Shown here: one piece after another, positions 1 through 8,897 of the stretch | Layout of the letters: each line of letters begins with the position of its first letter | Position numbering within the stretch: position 1 is the stretch's first letter | NCBI GenBank assembly: GCA_947482665.1 | Contig: CANKJK010000004.1 | Coordinates: 1 to 64,000, forward strand | Direction of reading: 5' to 3' | From: Acidobacteriota bacterium | GTDB taxonomy: Bacteria; Acidobacteriota; Vicinamibacteria; Vicinamibacterales; UBA2999 | DNA length: 64,000 nucleotides | The notes under the pieces: model-generated | The model's input: the letters and a program-made list of their open reading frames with translations, nothing else | The model's database searches: none | What the model was told of the DNA's origin: nothing | Translations under genes and position numbers: made by a program

Positions 1-1017
1 AAGGTGTTCTCCGGCGCGGGTGAGAAGTTCACCGAGGCCCGTGAGCGCCGAGTGGAGGCGCTGGTCGCCGATCCCACCAGGCTGACGCCTGACGGGGATG
101 CGCCACCGGTGGCGCACGTGGACCACGTGCAGGACTACCTGAGGCACCTGCATCGGATACTCCCGGTGGGCGGCGCAACAGGTCTGCGGATCGCGGTCGA
201 TTGCGCCCACGGCGCCACCGTCTCCGTGGCGCCCGCGCTCTTCTCCGCGCTAGGTGCGGAGGTGCATCTGATCGGCTGCGACCCGGATGGCCGCAACATC
301 AATGCCGGCGTCGGCTCGACCGCGCCCCAGGCGCTGGCCGCCGCCGTGGTGGCCGGGGGCTATCAGCTGGGCGTGGCTTTTGACGGGGACGGCGACCGCG
401 CGATCTTCGTGGATGCTGCAGGCCGCATCGTGGACGGCGACGCCATCATGCTGCTGTGCGCGAAGCAGTGGCAGCGCGAAGGCCGGCTCGCGCAGCACAC
501 GCTCGTGGCTACCGTCATGAGCAACATCGGCCTGGAGGTCGCGCTCAAGGCCGCAGGCATCAGCCTCGTCCGCTGCGCGGTGGGCGACAAGCACGTGATG
601 GAGGAGTTGCTCGCGCGCGGGCTCTCGCTGGGAGGTGAGCAGTCGGGCCACGTGATCTTCACCGAGCACCTGGCGACCGGCGACGGCATGGCGACCGCGC
701 TTGAGGTCATCCGTACGATGCGCGCCACCGGCCGCACGCTCGCCGATCTGGCCAGCGAATTCACGGCGTATCCGCAGGTGCTCCTTAACATCCGGATGGC
801 GGAACGGATCAACCTCGCGGCGGTGCCAGACATTGCGGCCACGATGGCGGAGGTGGAGCGTCGGCTCGACGGACAGGGCCGCCTGCTCGTCCGCTATTCG
901 GGCACCGAGCCGCTGCTGCGAATCATGCTGGAAGGCCGTGACACGGCGGAGATCACGGCGTGGGCGCAGGAAATTGCCGACGCGGTGACCCGATTCGGCG
1001 CCGCCGCCCACGTCTGA
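1..1017 (+). CDS. glmM: Phosphoglucosamine mutase, 5'-truncated by window edge
   Basis: Frame is open from base 1 (KVFSGAGEKF); metal-binding loop AFDGDGDRAIF, GGEQSGHVI and C-terminal VRYSGTEPLLRIMLEG motifs of alpha-D-phosphohexomutases. Confidence 0.93.
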   Translation, partial: KVFSGAGEKFTEARERRVEALVADPTRLTPDGDAPPVAHVDHVQDYLRHLHRILPVGGATGLRIAVDCAHGATVSVAPALFSALGAEVHLIGCDPDGRNINAGVGSTAPQALAAAVVAGGYQLGVAFDGDGDRAIFVDAAGRIVDGDAIMLLCAKQWQREGRLAQHTLVATVMSNIGLEVALKAAGISLVRCAVGDKHVMEELLARGLSLGGEQSGHVIFTEHLATGDGMATALEVIRTMRATGRTLADLASEFTAYPQVLLNIRMAERINLAAVPDIAATMAEVERRLDGQGRLLVRYSGTEPLLRIMLEGRDTAEITAWAQEIADAVTRFGAAAHV

Positions 1018-1028
1018 CCGAGGCGCGC

Positions 1029-1769
1029 ATGGTCAAGTTGTCCGTCAACGTGAACAAAGTGGCGACCGTGCGCAACTCGCGCGGCGGCCGCGTGCCGTCC
1101 GTGCTCGACGCGGTGCGCGTCTGCGTCGAGGCTGGCGCGCCTGGAATCACGGTGCATCCGCGTGCGGACGAGCGGCACATCACGGCGGCTGACGTGCGCG
1201 AGATCGCCGCGTGGCTCGCGCCCCTGAAGGGCCGCGTGGAGTTCAACATCGAGGGCGACCCACGGCCGGACCTGCTGGCTATGGTGCAGGCCGTCCGCCC
1301 GGACCAGTGCACGCTGGTCCCGGTCCGCCCCGGCGAGGTCACCAGCGAAGCGGGCTGGCCGGCATCGACGCCGCGTGCCGCGCTTGCCGCCGATATTGCC
1401 GCGCTGCGGTCCGCCGGCGTCCGCGTGAGCCTCTTCGTGGACCCGGAGCCAGACCCGATACGCTGGGCGGCGGAGATGGGTGCCGACCGGGTCGAGCTCT
1501 ATACCGAGCCCTTCGCCCGGGCATTCGAGCGTTCGGCCGACGAGGGGCAGGCCTCCTTCGCCCGGTATCGCCGCGCCGCGGAACTCGCCACGAGCCTGGG
1601 ACTGGGCATCAACGCCGGACACGACCTGGACCTGGAGAATCTGGGCCTCTTTCGCACCCTTCCAGGCCTGGCGGAGGTGTCCATTGGTCATGCGCTCATC
1701 AGCCGGGCGCTCTTTGTCGGGTTGGACCAGGCCGCCCGGGACTATCTGCGGGCAGTGGCGGCAGCATAA
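1029..1769 (+). CDS. pdxJ: Pyridoxine 5'-phosphate synthase
   Basis: MVKLSVNVNKVATVRNSRGG..GITVHPRADERHI..FNIEGDPRPD..LGINAGHDLDLENL..EVSIGHALISRAL; ATG at 1029. Confidence 0.96.
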   Translation: MVKLSVNVNKVATVRNSRGGRVPSVLDAVRVCVEAGAPGITVHPRADERHITAADVREIAAWLAPLKGRVEFNIEGDPRPDLLAMVQAVRPDQCTLVPVRPGEVTSEAGWPASTPRAALAADIAALRSAGVRVSLFVDPEPDPIRWAAEMGADRVELYTEPFARAFERSADEGQASFARYRRAAELATSLGLGINAGHDLDLENLGLFRTLPGLAEVSIGHALISRALFVGLDQAARDYLRAVAAA

Positions 1770-1790
1770 GATCAGGGTTCGGACATCCAC

Positions 1791-2408
1791 ATGAAAGCTT
1801 CGTCAGTCACATTCGCGCTCGGCGGGATGGTCTTTGGCCTGGTCGTGGGCTGGATCATCGGCGACCAACAGGCTCGTCAATCCCAGCAGGCGGTGGCCTC
1901 GGCCGCTGCCGTGGCCCCTGCCCCCGCGGCTCCGGAAGCCGCCCGGCAGGCTCCACCGCTCGATGAGGAGAAGGCCAAGGCGCTCAAGACCGTGGCCGGT
2001 CAGGATCCGAAGAACATCAAGGTCCGGACCGAGCTGGCCAACCTCTACTTCGATGCCGAGCGGTATCCGGATGCGATTACCTGGTACGAGCAGGCCTTCG
2101 CGCTGGACCCGAAGAATCCGGACGTCAGCACGGATCTCGGCGTGAGCTACTACTACACGAACGATGCCGACAAGGCGCTCGCGCAGTTCGACAAGTCGCT
2201 CGCGCTCAGTCCGAAGCACGTGAAGACGCTCCTGAATCAGGGCATCGTCCGCGCGTTCGGCAAGCAGGACATGCCGGGCGCGTCTGAATCCTGGCAGAAG
2301 GTCGTGGACGCAGCGCCGGGTACGCCCGAGGCTGCGGCGGCCCAGCGGGCCCTTGAGAGCCTGAAATCGGCTGCTCATCAGGCAGGCGCAGCGCCCGCCG
2401 CGAAGTAA
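1791..2408 (+). CDS. Membrane-anchored TPR protein
   Basis: N-terminal hydrophobic segment followed by TPR-like repeats (LANLYFDAERYPDAITWYEQAFALDPKNPD). Confidence 0.8.
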   Translation: MKASSVTFALGGMVFGLVVGWIIGDQQARQSQQAVASAAAVAPAPAAPEAARQAPPLDEEKAKALKTVAGQDPKNIKVRTELANLYFDAERYPDAITWYEQAFALDPKNPDVSTDLGVSYYYTNDADKALAQFDKSLALSPKHVKTLLNQGIVRAFGKQDMPGASESWQKVVDAAPGTPEAAAAQRALESLKSAAHQAGAAPAAK

Positions 2409-2421
2409 CTCCAGAGGACCC

Positions 2422-2676
2422 GTGCTGCGATTCGCGCTCGGCGCCCTGCTCATCGTGATGCTGGCCCGGGCGTTCTGGAAGGTCGTGGACGGAGTCGTGG
2501 AGGGCGCGACCGGCCGTTCCCGCGGCGGCCGCGCCGCGCAGACGCCCACGCGGCTGGTCCGAGACCCGGTCTGCGGCACCTACATCGTGCCGAATCCGTC
2601 TCTGTCGGTGGTCCGGGGCGGCGCCACCGTCTACTTCTGTTCTGACCGCTGCCTCCAGAGCTACCGCACCCGATGA
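2422..2676 (+). CDS. Small membrane protein with C-terminal YHS/TRASH-like Cys motif
   Basis: GTG start; hydrophobic N-terminus; VRDPVCGTYIVPNPSLSV..YFCSDRCLQSY; overlaps the next start codon (ATGA). Confidence 0.65.
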   Translation: MLRFALGALLIVMLARAFWKVVDGVVEGATGRSRGGRAAQTPTRLVRDPVCGTYIVPNPSLSVVRGGATVYFCSDRCLQSYRTR

Positions 2677-3533
2677 GTACCCGCGCCGAAGAGCAGATCA
2701 AAGCCGACATTGTCGAGATCGGGCGGCGCCTGTTCGCGCGCGGCTTCGTGGCCTCGAACGACGGCAACATCAGCGTGCGGCTCGACGACCGGCGCCTCAT
2801 CACCACGCCCAAGAGCGTCTCCAAGGGGTTTATGACCCCGGACATGATGGTGGTCGTCGACTACAACGGAAACAAGATCGGTGGCGACCGCGATCCGTCG
2901 AGCGAGCTCCCGATGCACCTCGAGATCTATCGGAGCCGGCCGGACGTCAATGCCGTGGTGCATGCCCATCCGCCCATGGCCACCGGCTTCGCCGTCGCCG
3001 GCGTCCCGCTGACCAGGGCCGTGCTCGCCGAGGTGGTGACGACCCTGGGTTCCATCCCCATCGCCGAGTACGGGACGCCCTCGACGCAGGAGCTGCCCGA
3101 CGCCGTCCGGAAGTACATCAAGGCGCATGACGGGCTGCTGCTCGCCAATCACGGCGCCGTGACCTGCGGCAACAGCGCCATGGCGGCGTACTACAAGATG
3201 GAGACGATCGAGCACTTCGCCAAGATCAGCCTCGTCGCGCGGCTGCTCGGACGCGAGAACGTGCTCTCCCGGGATGAAGTGGACCGGCTCCAGGGGCTGC
3301 GAGGCATGTACGGGATTGCCGCCCCCGCGCCGCTCTGTACGGACCCGGCCGAGGCGGGTCTGGGCGCCACGGTGGCCTGCCAGATTCTGGAGGCGCCCGA
3401 TTCGGCGACCGAGCGGCTCGTGCCGAGTCTGACGAGCCTGCCGTCGGAACCAAGCGGTGACGGGGAAATTCGGCTAACATACCGGCAACTGACGGAGCTG
3501 ATTGCGGATGCCGTCAAGAGCTTGAGGGAGTGA
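2673..3533 (+). CDS. Class II aldolase/adducin family protein with C-terminal encapsulation-peptide-like helix
   Basis: [40 protein letters not shown] motifs; long linker ending in amphipathic [18 protein letters not shown]; adjacent to BMC shell genes. Confidence 0.9.
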   Translation: MSTRAEEQIKADIVEIGRRLFARGFVASNDGNISVRLDDRRLITTPKSVSKGFMTPDMMVVVDYNGNKIGGDRDPSSELPMHLEIYRSRPDVNAVVHAHPPMATGFAVAGVPLTRAVLAEVVTTLGSIPIAEYGTPSTQELPDAVRKYIKAHDGLLLANHGAVTCGNSAMAAYYKMETIEHFAKISLVARLLGRENVLSRDEVDRLQGLRGMYGIAAPAPLCTDPAEAGLGATVACQILEAPDSATERLVPSLTSLPSEPSGDGEIRLTYRQLTELIADAVKSLRE

Positions 3534-3543
3534 GGATTTCGTC

Positions 3544-3828
<285 letters not shown>

Positions 3829-3843
3829 GCCCCGGGCCGTCCC

Positions 3844-4113
3844 ATGCTCCTCGCTCGTGTCGTGGGGACGGTCGTGGCGACCCGCAAGGATCCGCGGCTC
3901 GTCAGCAACAAGCTGCTCATCGTCCGGCCAATGGACCCCCGGGGCAAGCCCGAGGGTAACTACCTTGTGGCCGTCGACACCGTTGACGCCGGCGTTGGCG
4001 AACAGGTGCTCATCGTCTCCGGCAGTTCGGCCCGCATGGCCGCCGGCATGAAGGACACCCCGATCGACGCCGCCATCGTGGGCATCGTCGACGCCGTCGA
4101 AATCACCGATTAG
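3844..4113 (+). CDS. BMC pentameric vertex protein, EutN/CcmL family (BMC-P 1)
   Basis: MLLARVVGTVVATRKDPRLVSNKLLIVRPM..LVAVDTVDAGVGEQVLIVSGSSAR..PIDAAIVGIVD. Confidence 0.96.
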   Translation: MLLARVVGTVVATRKDPRLVSNKLLIVRPMDPRGKPEGNYLVAVDTVDAGVGEQVLIVSGSSARMAAGMKDTPIDAAIVGIVDAVEITD

Positions 4114-4119
4114 GCCGCC

Positions 4120-4386
4120 ATGCAGCTCGCACGCGTGGTCGGCAACGTCGTTACCACCCGCAAGGACGAGAACCTCGCGGCCGTGACGCTCCTCATCCTC
4201 CAACCCATCGCACCAGACGGCACCGACATGGGCCGCACGCTCGTCGCCGTCGACGCCGCGGGCGCCGGCGTGGGCGAGCGCGTCTTCTTCGTGCGCGGCA
4301 AGGAAGCGAGCTTCCCCTTTCATCCCGTCGAAGTGCCCACCGACGCTGGCGTGGTCGGCATCGTTGACCACTGGTCACTGACATGA
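4120..4386 (+). CDS. BMC pentameric vertex protein, EutN/CcmL family (BMC-P 2)
   Basis: MQLARVVGNVVTTRKDENLAAVTLLILQPI..LVAVDAAGAGVGERVFFVRGKEAS..PTDAGVVGIVD. Confidence 0.95.
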   Translation: MQLARVVGNVVTTRKDENLAAVTLLILQPIAPDGTDMGRTLVAVDAAGAGVGERVFFVRGKEASFPFHPVEVPTDAGVVGIVDHWSLT

Positions 4387-4667
4387 TCATCGGGCGCGTC
4401 ATCGGCACGGTGGTTTCCACGCACAAGCACGCCAAGTTCGAGGGCGCGAAGCTCCTGCTCGTCCAGCCGGTGACGCTCGACGACCAACCGAAAGGGCCGG
4501 CCCTGCTCGCCGTTGACGGTGTGGGCGCGGGCATCTACGAGAAGGTGCTGCTCGTGATCGAGGGCCGGGCGGCCGCCGAGATTCTCGGCAGGAAGGGCGC
4601 GCCCGTGGACGCCGCCATCGTCGGCATCATTGATGCGATCGACGTGGATCCGGCGCTGGTGGCCTGA
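4383..4667 (+). CDS. BMC pentameric vertex protein, EutN/CcmL family (BMC-P 3)
   Basis: MIIGRVIGTVVSTHKHAKFEGAKLLLVQPV..LLAVDGVGAGIYEKVLLVIEGRAA..PVDAAIVGIID; ATGA overlap with the preceding gene. Confidence 0.95.
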   Translation: MIIGRVIGTVVSTHKHAKFEGAKLLLVQPVTLDDQPKGPALLAVDGVGAGIYEKVLLVIEGRAAAEILGRKGAPVDAAIVGIIDAIDVDPALVA

Positions 4668-4888
4668 TGGCGACGATGACCGATCAGGAACTGCGCGCGC
4701 TCGTCCGCCAGGTGATCGATCAGCACCTGCCCGCGGCGCGGACCGCGGCGGTCGCGCCGGCACTCGCCCCACGCGATCATGCGAGCCACCTGCTGCTGGT
4801 CGTGGCTGATGCCGGCGACGGCCCCTGCGTGATCGAGCCGTCGGTGCCCTGCACCCACTGCGGCTACTGCAAGTCACTGGGGCACTGA
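4667..4888 (+). CDS. 73-aa BMC-linked protein: encapsulation-peptide-like N-terminus, Ala/Pro linker, Cys-rich C-terminus
   Basis: MATMTDQELRALVRQVIDQHLPAARTAAVAPALAPRDHASHLLLVVADAGDGPCVIEPSVPCTHCGYCKSLGH; start overlaps the BMC-P 3 stop. Confidence 0.75.
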   Translation: MATMTDQELRALVRQVIDQHLPAARTAAVAPALAPRDHASHLLLVVADAGDGPCVIEPSVPCTHCGYCKSLGH

Positions 4889-4934
4889 TGCCCGTGCGTC
4901 TCCCAGGTGCCGTGGGCAACACGGTGGGGCCGTC

Positions 4935-5078
4935 GGGGGAGCCCGGGATCGCTTCCTGCGCTCCGCGGGCGCCTGAGAACAGCACGGGGCTCGTTCACTT
5001 CAGTCGCGCTGGAAGCGACCCCGGGCTCCCCCGCCAGCCGCACTACCTGTCGCGCGGTCGTCGGACGTTACGACCGGT
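4935..5078. repeat. Hairpin-forming repeat unit 1 (144-nt period)
   Basis: Arms GGGGGAGCCCGGGATCGCTTCC (4935-4956) and GGAAGCGACCCCGGGCTCCCCC (5011-5032) are reverse complements with one mismatch; nested CTGAGAACAGC/GCTCGTTC..TCAG pairing. Confidence 0.85.
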
Positions 5079-5222
5079 GGGCGAGTCCGGGATCGCTTCC
5101 TGCGCTCCGCGGGCGCCTGAGAACAGCACTGGGCTCGTTCACTTCAGTCGCGCTGGAATCGATCCCAGTCTCTCCTGCCAGTCGCACGCCGTGCCGCCAC
5201 GTCGTCGGCGTGGTGCGTCGCG
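5079..5222. repeat. Hairpin-forming repeat unit 2 (direct copy of unit 1)
   Basis: Core GGGATCGCTTCCTGCGCTCCGCGGGCGCCTGAGAACAGCAC(G/T)GGGCTCGTTCACTTCAGTCGCGCTGGAA shared with one mismatch; outer arms diverged but still largely complementary. Confidence 0.85.
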
Positions 5223-5231
5223 GAGCGCCGC

Positions 5232-6191
5232 ATGAAACCCGCGGTGCTCGTGACTGGCCGCTTGCCCGGCTCCGTCATCCGCCGGCTCGAAGACGCGTGC
5301 GAGGTTGAGGTGTTCCGCGGCGAGGGTCCGATGCCGCACGAGGAGCTGGTCTCGCGGATCCCCGGCAAGCAGGCGCTCCTGAGTCTCATCACTGACCGCG
5401 TCGATGACGCCGTGCTCGCGGCAGGCACGGATCTGCGTGTCGTCGCCAACGTGGCGGTCGGCTACAACAACGTGGATGTGGCAGCTGCGGCGAGGCGCGG
5501 CATCCTCGTCACGAACACGCCAGACGTGCTGACCGACGCGACGGCCGACATGACCTTTGCCTTGATCCTGGCGGTCACGCGCCGGGTCGCGGAAGGCGAC
5601 CGTCTGATTCGCGCGGGCGGGTGGAACCGCTGGGCGATGGATTTCATGCTGGGCGCGGAGCTTCGTGGCAAACAGCTCGGGATCGTCGGCTTCGGCCGGA
5701 TTGGCCGGGCCGTGGCCGCGCGCGGCGCGGCTTTCGGGATGCGGATCGCCTGTGCCTCGCGCTCGCCCGTCACCGAGGCCGGCGTCTCCTCGATGTCCTT
5801 CGACGAGTTGCTCGCCACCTCCGATGTCGTGTCGCTCCACGTGCCGCTGGGGCCGGACACCACGCACCTCGTCGGTCAGCCGCAACTGGCGCGGATGAAG
5901 CGGAGTGCCTACCTCGTGAACACGTCCCGCGGTCCGGTCGTTGACGAGGTGGCGCTGGCCTGGGCACTGCGTGAGGGCATCATTGCCGGTGCCGGGCTGG
6001 ACGTGTTCGAGGACGAACCGCGTGTTCACGCGGGACTCGTCGCCTGCGAAAACGCCGTGCTGACGCCGCATCTCGGCAGCGGCACCGTGGAGACGCGGAC
6101 CGCCATGGCGGACCTCGCCGCGAGAAACGCCCTGGCCGTGCTGGCCGGGGAGGCGCCGCTCACGCCCGTCACCCCAGGGAGTGGAGCCTGA
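5232..6191 (+). CDS. D-2-hydroxyacid dehydrogenase (glyoxylate/hydroxypyruvate reductase-like)
   Basis: VGYNNVDVAAAARRGILVTNTPDVLTDATADM..LGIVGFGRIGRAVAARG..LVNTSRGPVVDE..GLDVFEDEP. Confidence 0.93.
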   Translation: MKPAVLVTGRLPGSVIRRLEDACEVEVFRGEGPMPHEELVSRIPGKQALLSLITDRVDDAVLAAGTDLRVVANVAVGYNNVDVAAAARRGILVTNTPDVLTDATADMTFALILAVTRRVAEGDRLIRAGGWNRWAMDFMLGAELRGKQLGIVGFGRIGRAVAARGAAFGMRIACASRSPVTEAGVSSMSFDELLATSDVVSLHVPLGPDTTHLVGQPQLARMKRSAYLVNTSRGPVVDEVALAWALREGIIAGAGLDVFEDEPRVHAGLVACENAVLTPHLGSGTVETRTAMADLAARNALAVLAGEAPLTPVTPGSGA

Positions 6192-6940
6192 TGGCCGTCG
6201 TGGCCCGACGTCCCGGTGGCGCACGGCGAGGGGCCACGCGCCCGGGTGAGGCGGCGGTCGCCCGCGTGATGCGGGCCCTGGCCAAGGCCATCACGGGTCT
6301 CGAGATGCCCGCCGTGGAGAAGATTTCTGAGTCGCAGGCGGAGGACCCCTTCCAGGTCCTGATCGCAACGCTACTTTCGGCGCGGACGCAGGATGCCACC
6401 ACGCTGGCCGCGTCGACGCGGCTCTTCGCGCGCGCCAAGACGCCCCACGCGATGGCCGAGCTCAGCGTGAAAGAGATCGAAAAGCTCATCTATCCCGTGA
6501 GCTTCTACCGGAACAAGGCGCGTCACGTGCAGGCGTGCTGTCAGATGCTCGTGGACGAGTTCGGCGGCGTCGTGCCCTCGACGATGGAGGAGCTGACCAG
6601 CCTGCCAGGTGTGGGCCGCAAGACCGCCAACCTCGTGCTCATTCTCTCGTTCCGGAGTCGTGACAATATCTGTGTCGACACGCACGTGCACCGGATCTCC
6701 AACCGGCTCGGCTGGGTGAAGACCGCGCTGCCCGAGGAAACGGAGCAGGCGCTCTACGCGGCGACGGATCGCCGCTGGTGGGCATCGATCAACCTGTATC
6801 TGGTGACCTGGGGTCAGAACGTGTGCCGGCCGGTGTATCCCCGGTGCGGGGATTGCGTCATCTCGGCCGATTGTCCAAAATTCGGAGTCGTCAAACGGGC
6901 GTCTGGCTTCAGAGCGAGCGCCGCAGGAGGAAACAGATGA
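6191..6940 (+). CDS. nth: Endonuclease III
   Basis: LLSARTQD, LPGVGRKTANLVL, VDTHVHRISNRLGW, C-terminal Fe-S cysteines CRPVYPRCGDCVISADC. Confidence 0.95.
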   Translation: MAVVARRPGGARRGATRPGEAAVARVMRALAKAITGLEMPAVEKISESQAEDPFQVLIATLLSARTQDATTLAASTRLFARAKTPHAMAELSVKEIEKLIYPVSFYRNKARHVQACCQMLVDEFGGVVPSTMEELTSLPGVGRKTANLVLILSFRSRDNICVDTHVHRISNRLGWVKTALPEETEQALYAATDRRWWASINLYLVTWGQNVCRPVYPRCGDCVISADCPKFGVVKRASGFRASAAGGNR

Positions 6941-7548
6941 AGGGCATTCTTGGTGCAACGCTTGCCGTTGCGCTCCTTGCAGGCAACGCCTTCGCGCAGG
7001 CGGGTGCGCCAGCGGCCGCGCCAGCGGCTCCGGCTGCCGCCGCCGCGGCACCGGCTGGTCCGGTCGTCGTCGTCGAGACCAGCCGTGGTGTGTTCGAGTT
7101 CGAGACGTTCCCCGACACGGCGCCAAAGACCGTGGCGCAGATCACCGGCCTTGCGAAGCGTGGGTTCTACAACGGCCTGATCATTCACCGCGTCGCGCCC
7201 GGCTTCGTCGTGCAGTTCGGCGATCCGCTCACGAAGGATCCCGCCAAGAAGGCGATGTGGGGTTCCGGTGGAAGCGGGAAGCCCGTGGGCGTGGCCGAGA
7301 TCAGCAAGAAGCACACGCACGCCCAGAAGGGCACCGTGGCGATGGCCCATGCGGGCGACCCGGCGAAGGCGGACAGCCAGCTCTACATCACGCTCCGGCC
7401 GACGCCGAATCTGGACGCGGGCTACACCGTATTCGGCCAGATCATCTCGGGGATGGATGTCGTCGAGAAGATCCAGCAGGGCGACAAGATCATCAAGGTG
7501 ACGGTGAAGGGCGGCGCGGCTGCTCCCGCCGCGGCCCCCGCCAAGTAA
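6937..7548 (+). CDS. Peptidyl-prolyl cis-trans isomerase (cyclophilin type), secreted
   Basis: Signal peptide ending NAFAQ, Ala/Pro linker, then ETSRGVFEFETFPDTAPKTVAQ..FYNGLIIHRVAPGFVVQFGDP; ATGA overlap with nth. Confidence 0.93.
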   Translation: MKGILGATLAVALLAGNAFAQAGAPAAAPAAPAAAAAAPAGPVVVVETSRGVFEFETFPDTAPKTVAQITGLAKRGFYNGLIIHRVAPGFVVQFGDPLTKDPAKKAMWGSGGSGKPVGVAEISKKHTHAQKGTVAMAHAGDPAKADSQLYITLRPTPNLDAGYTVFGQIISGMDVVEKIQQGDKIIKVTVKGGAAAPAAAPAK

Positions 7549-7553
7549 CCGCG

Positions 7554-8702
7554 TTACCGTGAGCCGGCGGGACGGGCCTCGGCCCGGCCCCCGGCCAGCG
7601 CCTCCCAGAGCGCCTGCGCCAGCATTGCGTTCCCCCGGTCATGCAGGTGCACCGGGTCGACAAACACGGTCTCATCCGTGACGTCACCCTCCTCGATGCG
7701 CACGACGGGCAAGAGTCTGTCAAAGAGGCGCCCGAAGTCGTGAAACTCCAGATGCGCCGGCATGTCCCGCAGGGCCGCGGCATGAAACGTCTCGAGGCCG
7801 TCAAGGTCGCGAATCGGGACATCCTGCTTGTGGTGGAGCTGCACCATCGGTTGGAAGATGGCGACGAAGCGCCCGCCCGAAGCCGTCGTCAGGTCGTGCA
7901 TGCGCACCAGGTGCGTGACGTAGCGGGAGGCGGCCAGTTCCATGTCGTGACTCTTGAGCGGTCCGCGTGCTCGGAGTTCTACGGCTCGCAGGTGCATCCG
8001 CCAACGCAGCGCCAGCGACGGGAAGAGTGCGTCTCGAAGGCCTGCCAGTGCCGCCAGAGGCTGTTGGCGACTCACCAGGTCACTGATCACATCGAAGTTG
8101 GCCGGGGCGCCGATCCAGTCTCCCCCGCGGTGGGCCAGGCCCTCTGCGATGCGCGCATCATTGGCCCCGTCGAGTGTGACGATGAGCGCCGGCTGATAGT
8201 CGAGCAACTGGAAGGCGAGTCGGCTGAGTTCCTGTGCCGAATTCCACCCGGAGACGCCGGCCGTCACAAAGAAATACTCGTCCTGTAGCCTGTTGAGCGC
8301 GCTGGTGATGGTCGTCGCATCGGACGAGGTCGACTGGCTGAAGGCCACGGATCCGCCCACCAGAAATGCCAGCCGCCGGTCTCCGCGGGCGTCGGGCCCT
8401 GGTTTCCGGAGTCCATCAGGCGTGATCCCGCAGGCGTCGTTGGAGATCGCCGTCCTGCCGGCCGCTGTAAAAGGAAAGAAATACAGGTAATGGGGGTGAA
8501 CGTACCAGGTGTCCGCCTCGCGGCATTGATCCGCTTCAGCAGTGGACCGTGGCGAGACCGTGTGGTCACGCACGACCTCTCGGTGAGCCTGCCACCGCAG
8601 ATAGGCCTCGGCGCACACCGTGGCTGCGAGCCCAAGCGCCGCCAGCCAGGTGACGCCCACAAGCAGCACGGCCACCGCCTTCGTCAGTGGACGCGTGGTC
8701 AC
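7554..8702 (-). CDS. SGNH/GDSL-like membrane-anchored hydrolase
   Basis: N-terminal TM segment; LVGGSVAFSQSTSSDATTITSALNRL, VTLDGANDARIAEGL, VDPVHLHDRGNAMLA; GTG start preceded by AGGAGG; the longer ORF upstream is not needed. Confidence 0.75.
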   Translation of the reverse strand: MTTRPLTKAVAVLLVGVTWLAALGLAATVCAEAYLRWQAHREVVRDHTVSPRSTAEADQCREADTWYVHPHYLYFFPFTAAGRTAISNDACGITPDGLRKPGPDARGDRRLAFLVGGSVAFSQSTSSDATTITSALNRLQDEYFFVTAGVSGWNSAQELSRLAFQLLDYQPALIVTLDGANDARIAEGLAHRGGDWIGAPANFDVISDLVSRQQPLAALAGLRDALFPSLALRWRMHLRAVELRARGPLKSHDMELAASRYVTHLVRMHDLTTASGGRFVAIFQPMVQLHHKQDVPIRDLDGLETFHAAALRDMPAHLEFHDFGRLFDRLLPVVRIEEGDVTDETVFVDPVHLHDRGNAMLAQALWEALAGGRAEARPAGSR

Positions 8703-8897
8703 CGGTCCTCCTGGCGCACTGATCGCGATGGCCAGTCGAGGTAAGGAGGGCGAGGCCGTGCCCAGGTCCCGGGACTGCTGGGTTCGTTCCACCCGGACGT
8801 GCCGACCCGCCTCGCTCCCATCAGAAGCGCAGCTTACAATTGAACCCGGGTCCGCGGAAGCGTCCGCGCCCACTGCGTGCCCGCACGGGCGCCTCCG

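Noticed and set aside
4935-5222. CRISPR-like repeats
   Set aside because: Only two units, 144-nt period, no unique spacers, and strong internal palindromy; a hairpin repeat, not CRISPR.
7641-8288. 215-aa plus-strand ORF opposite the SGNH-like gene
   Set aside because: The minus-strand protein has recognisable hydrolase motifs, a TM start and an RBS; the plus-strand translation has none.
8832-8845. TTACAATTGA motif upstream of queE, also at about 59958 upstream of the atpZ-like gene
   Set aside because: TACAAT could be a -10 box, but no matching -35 was visible at either site; two occurrences are not enough to propose a regulon.
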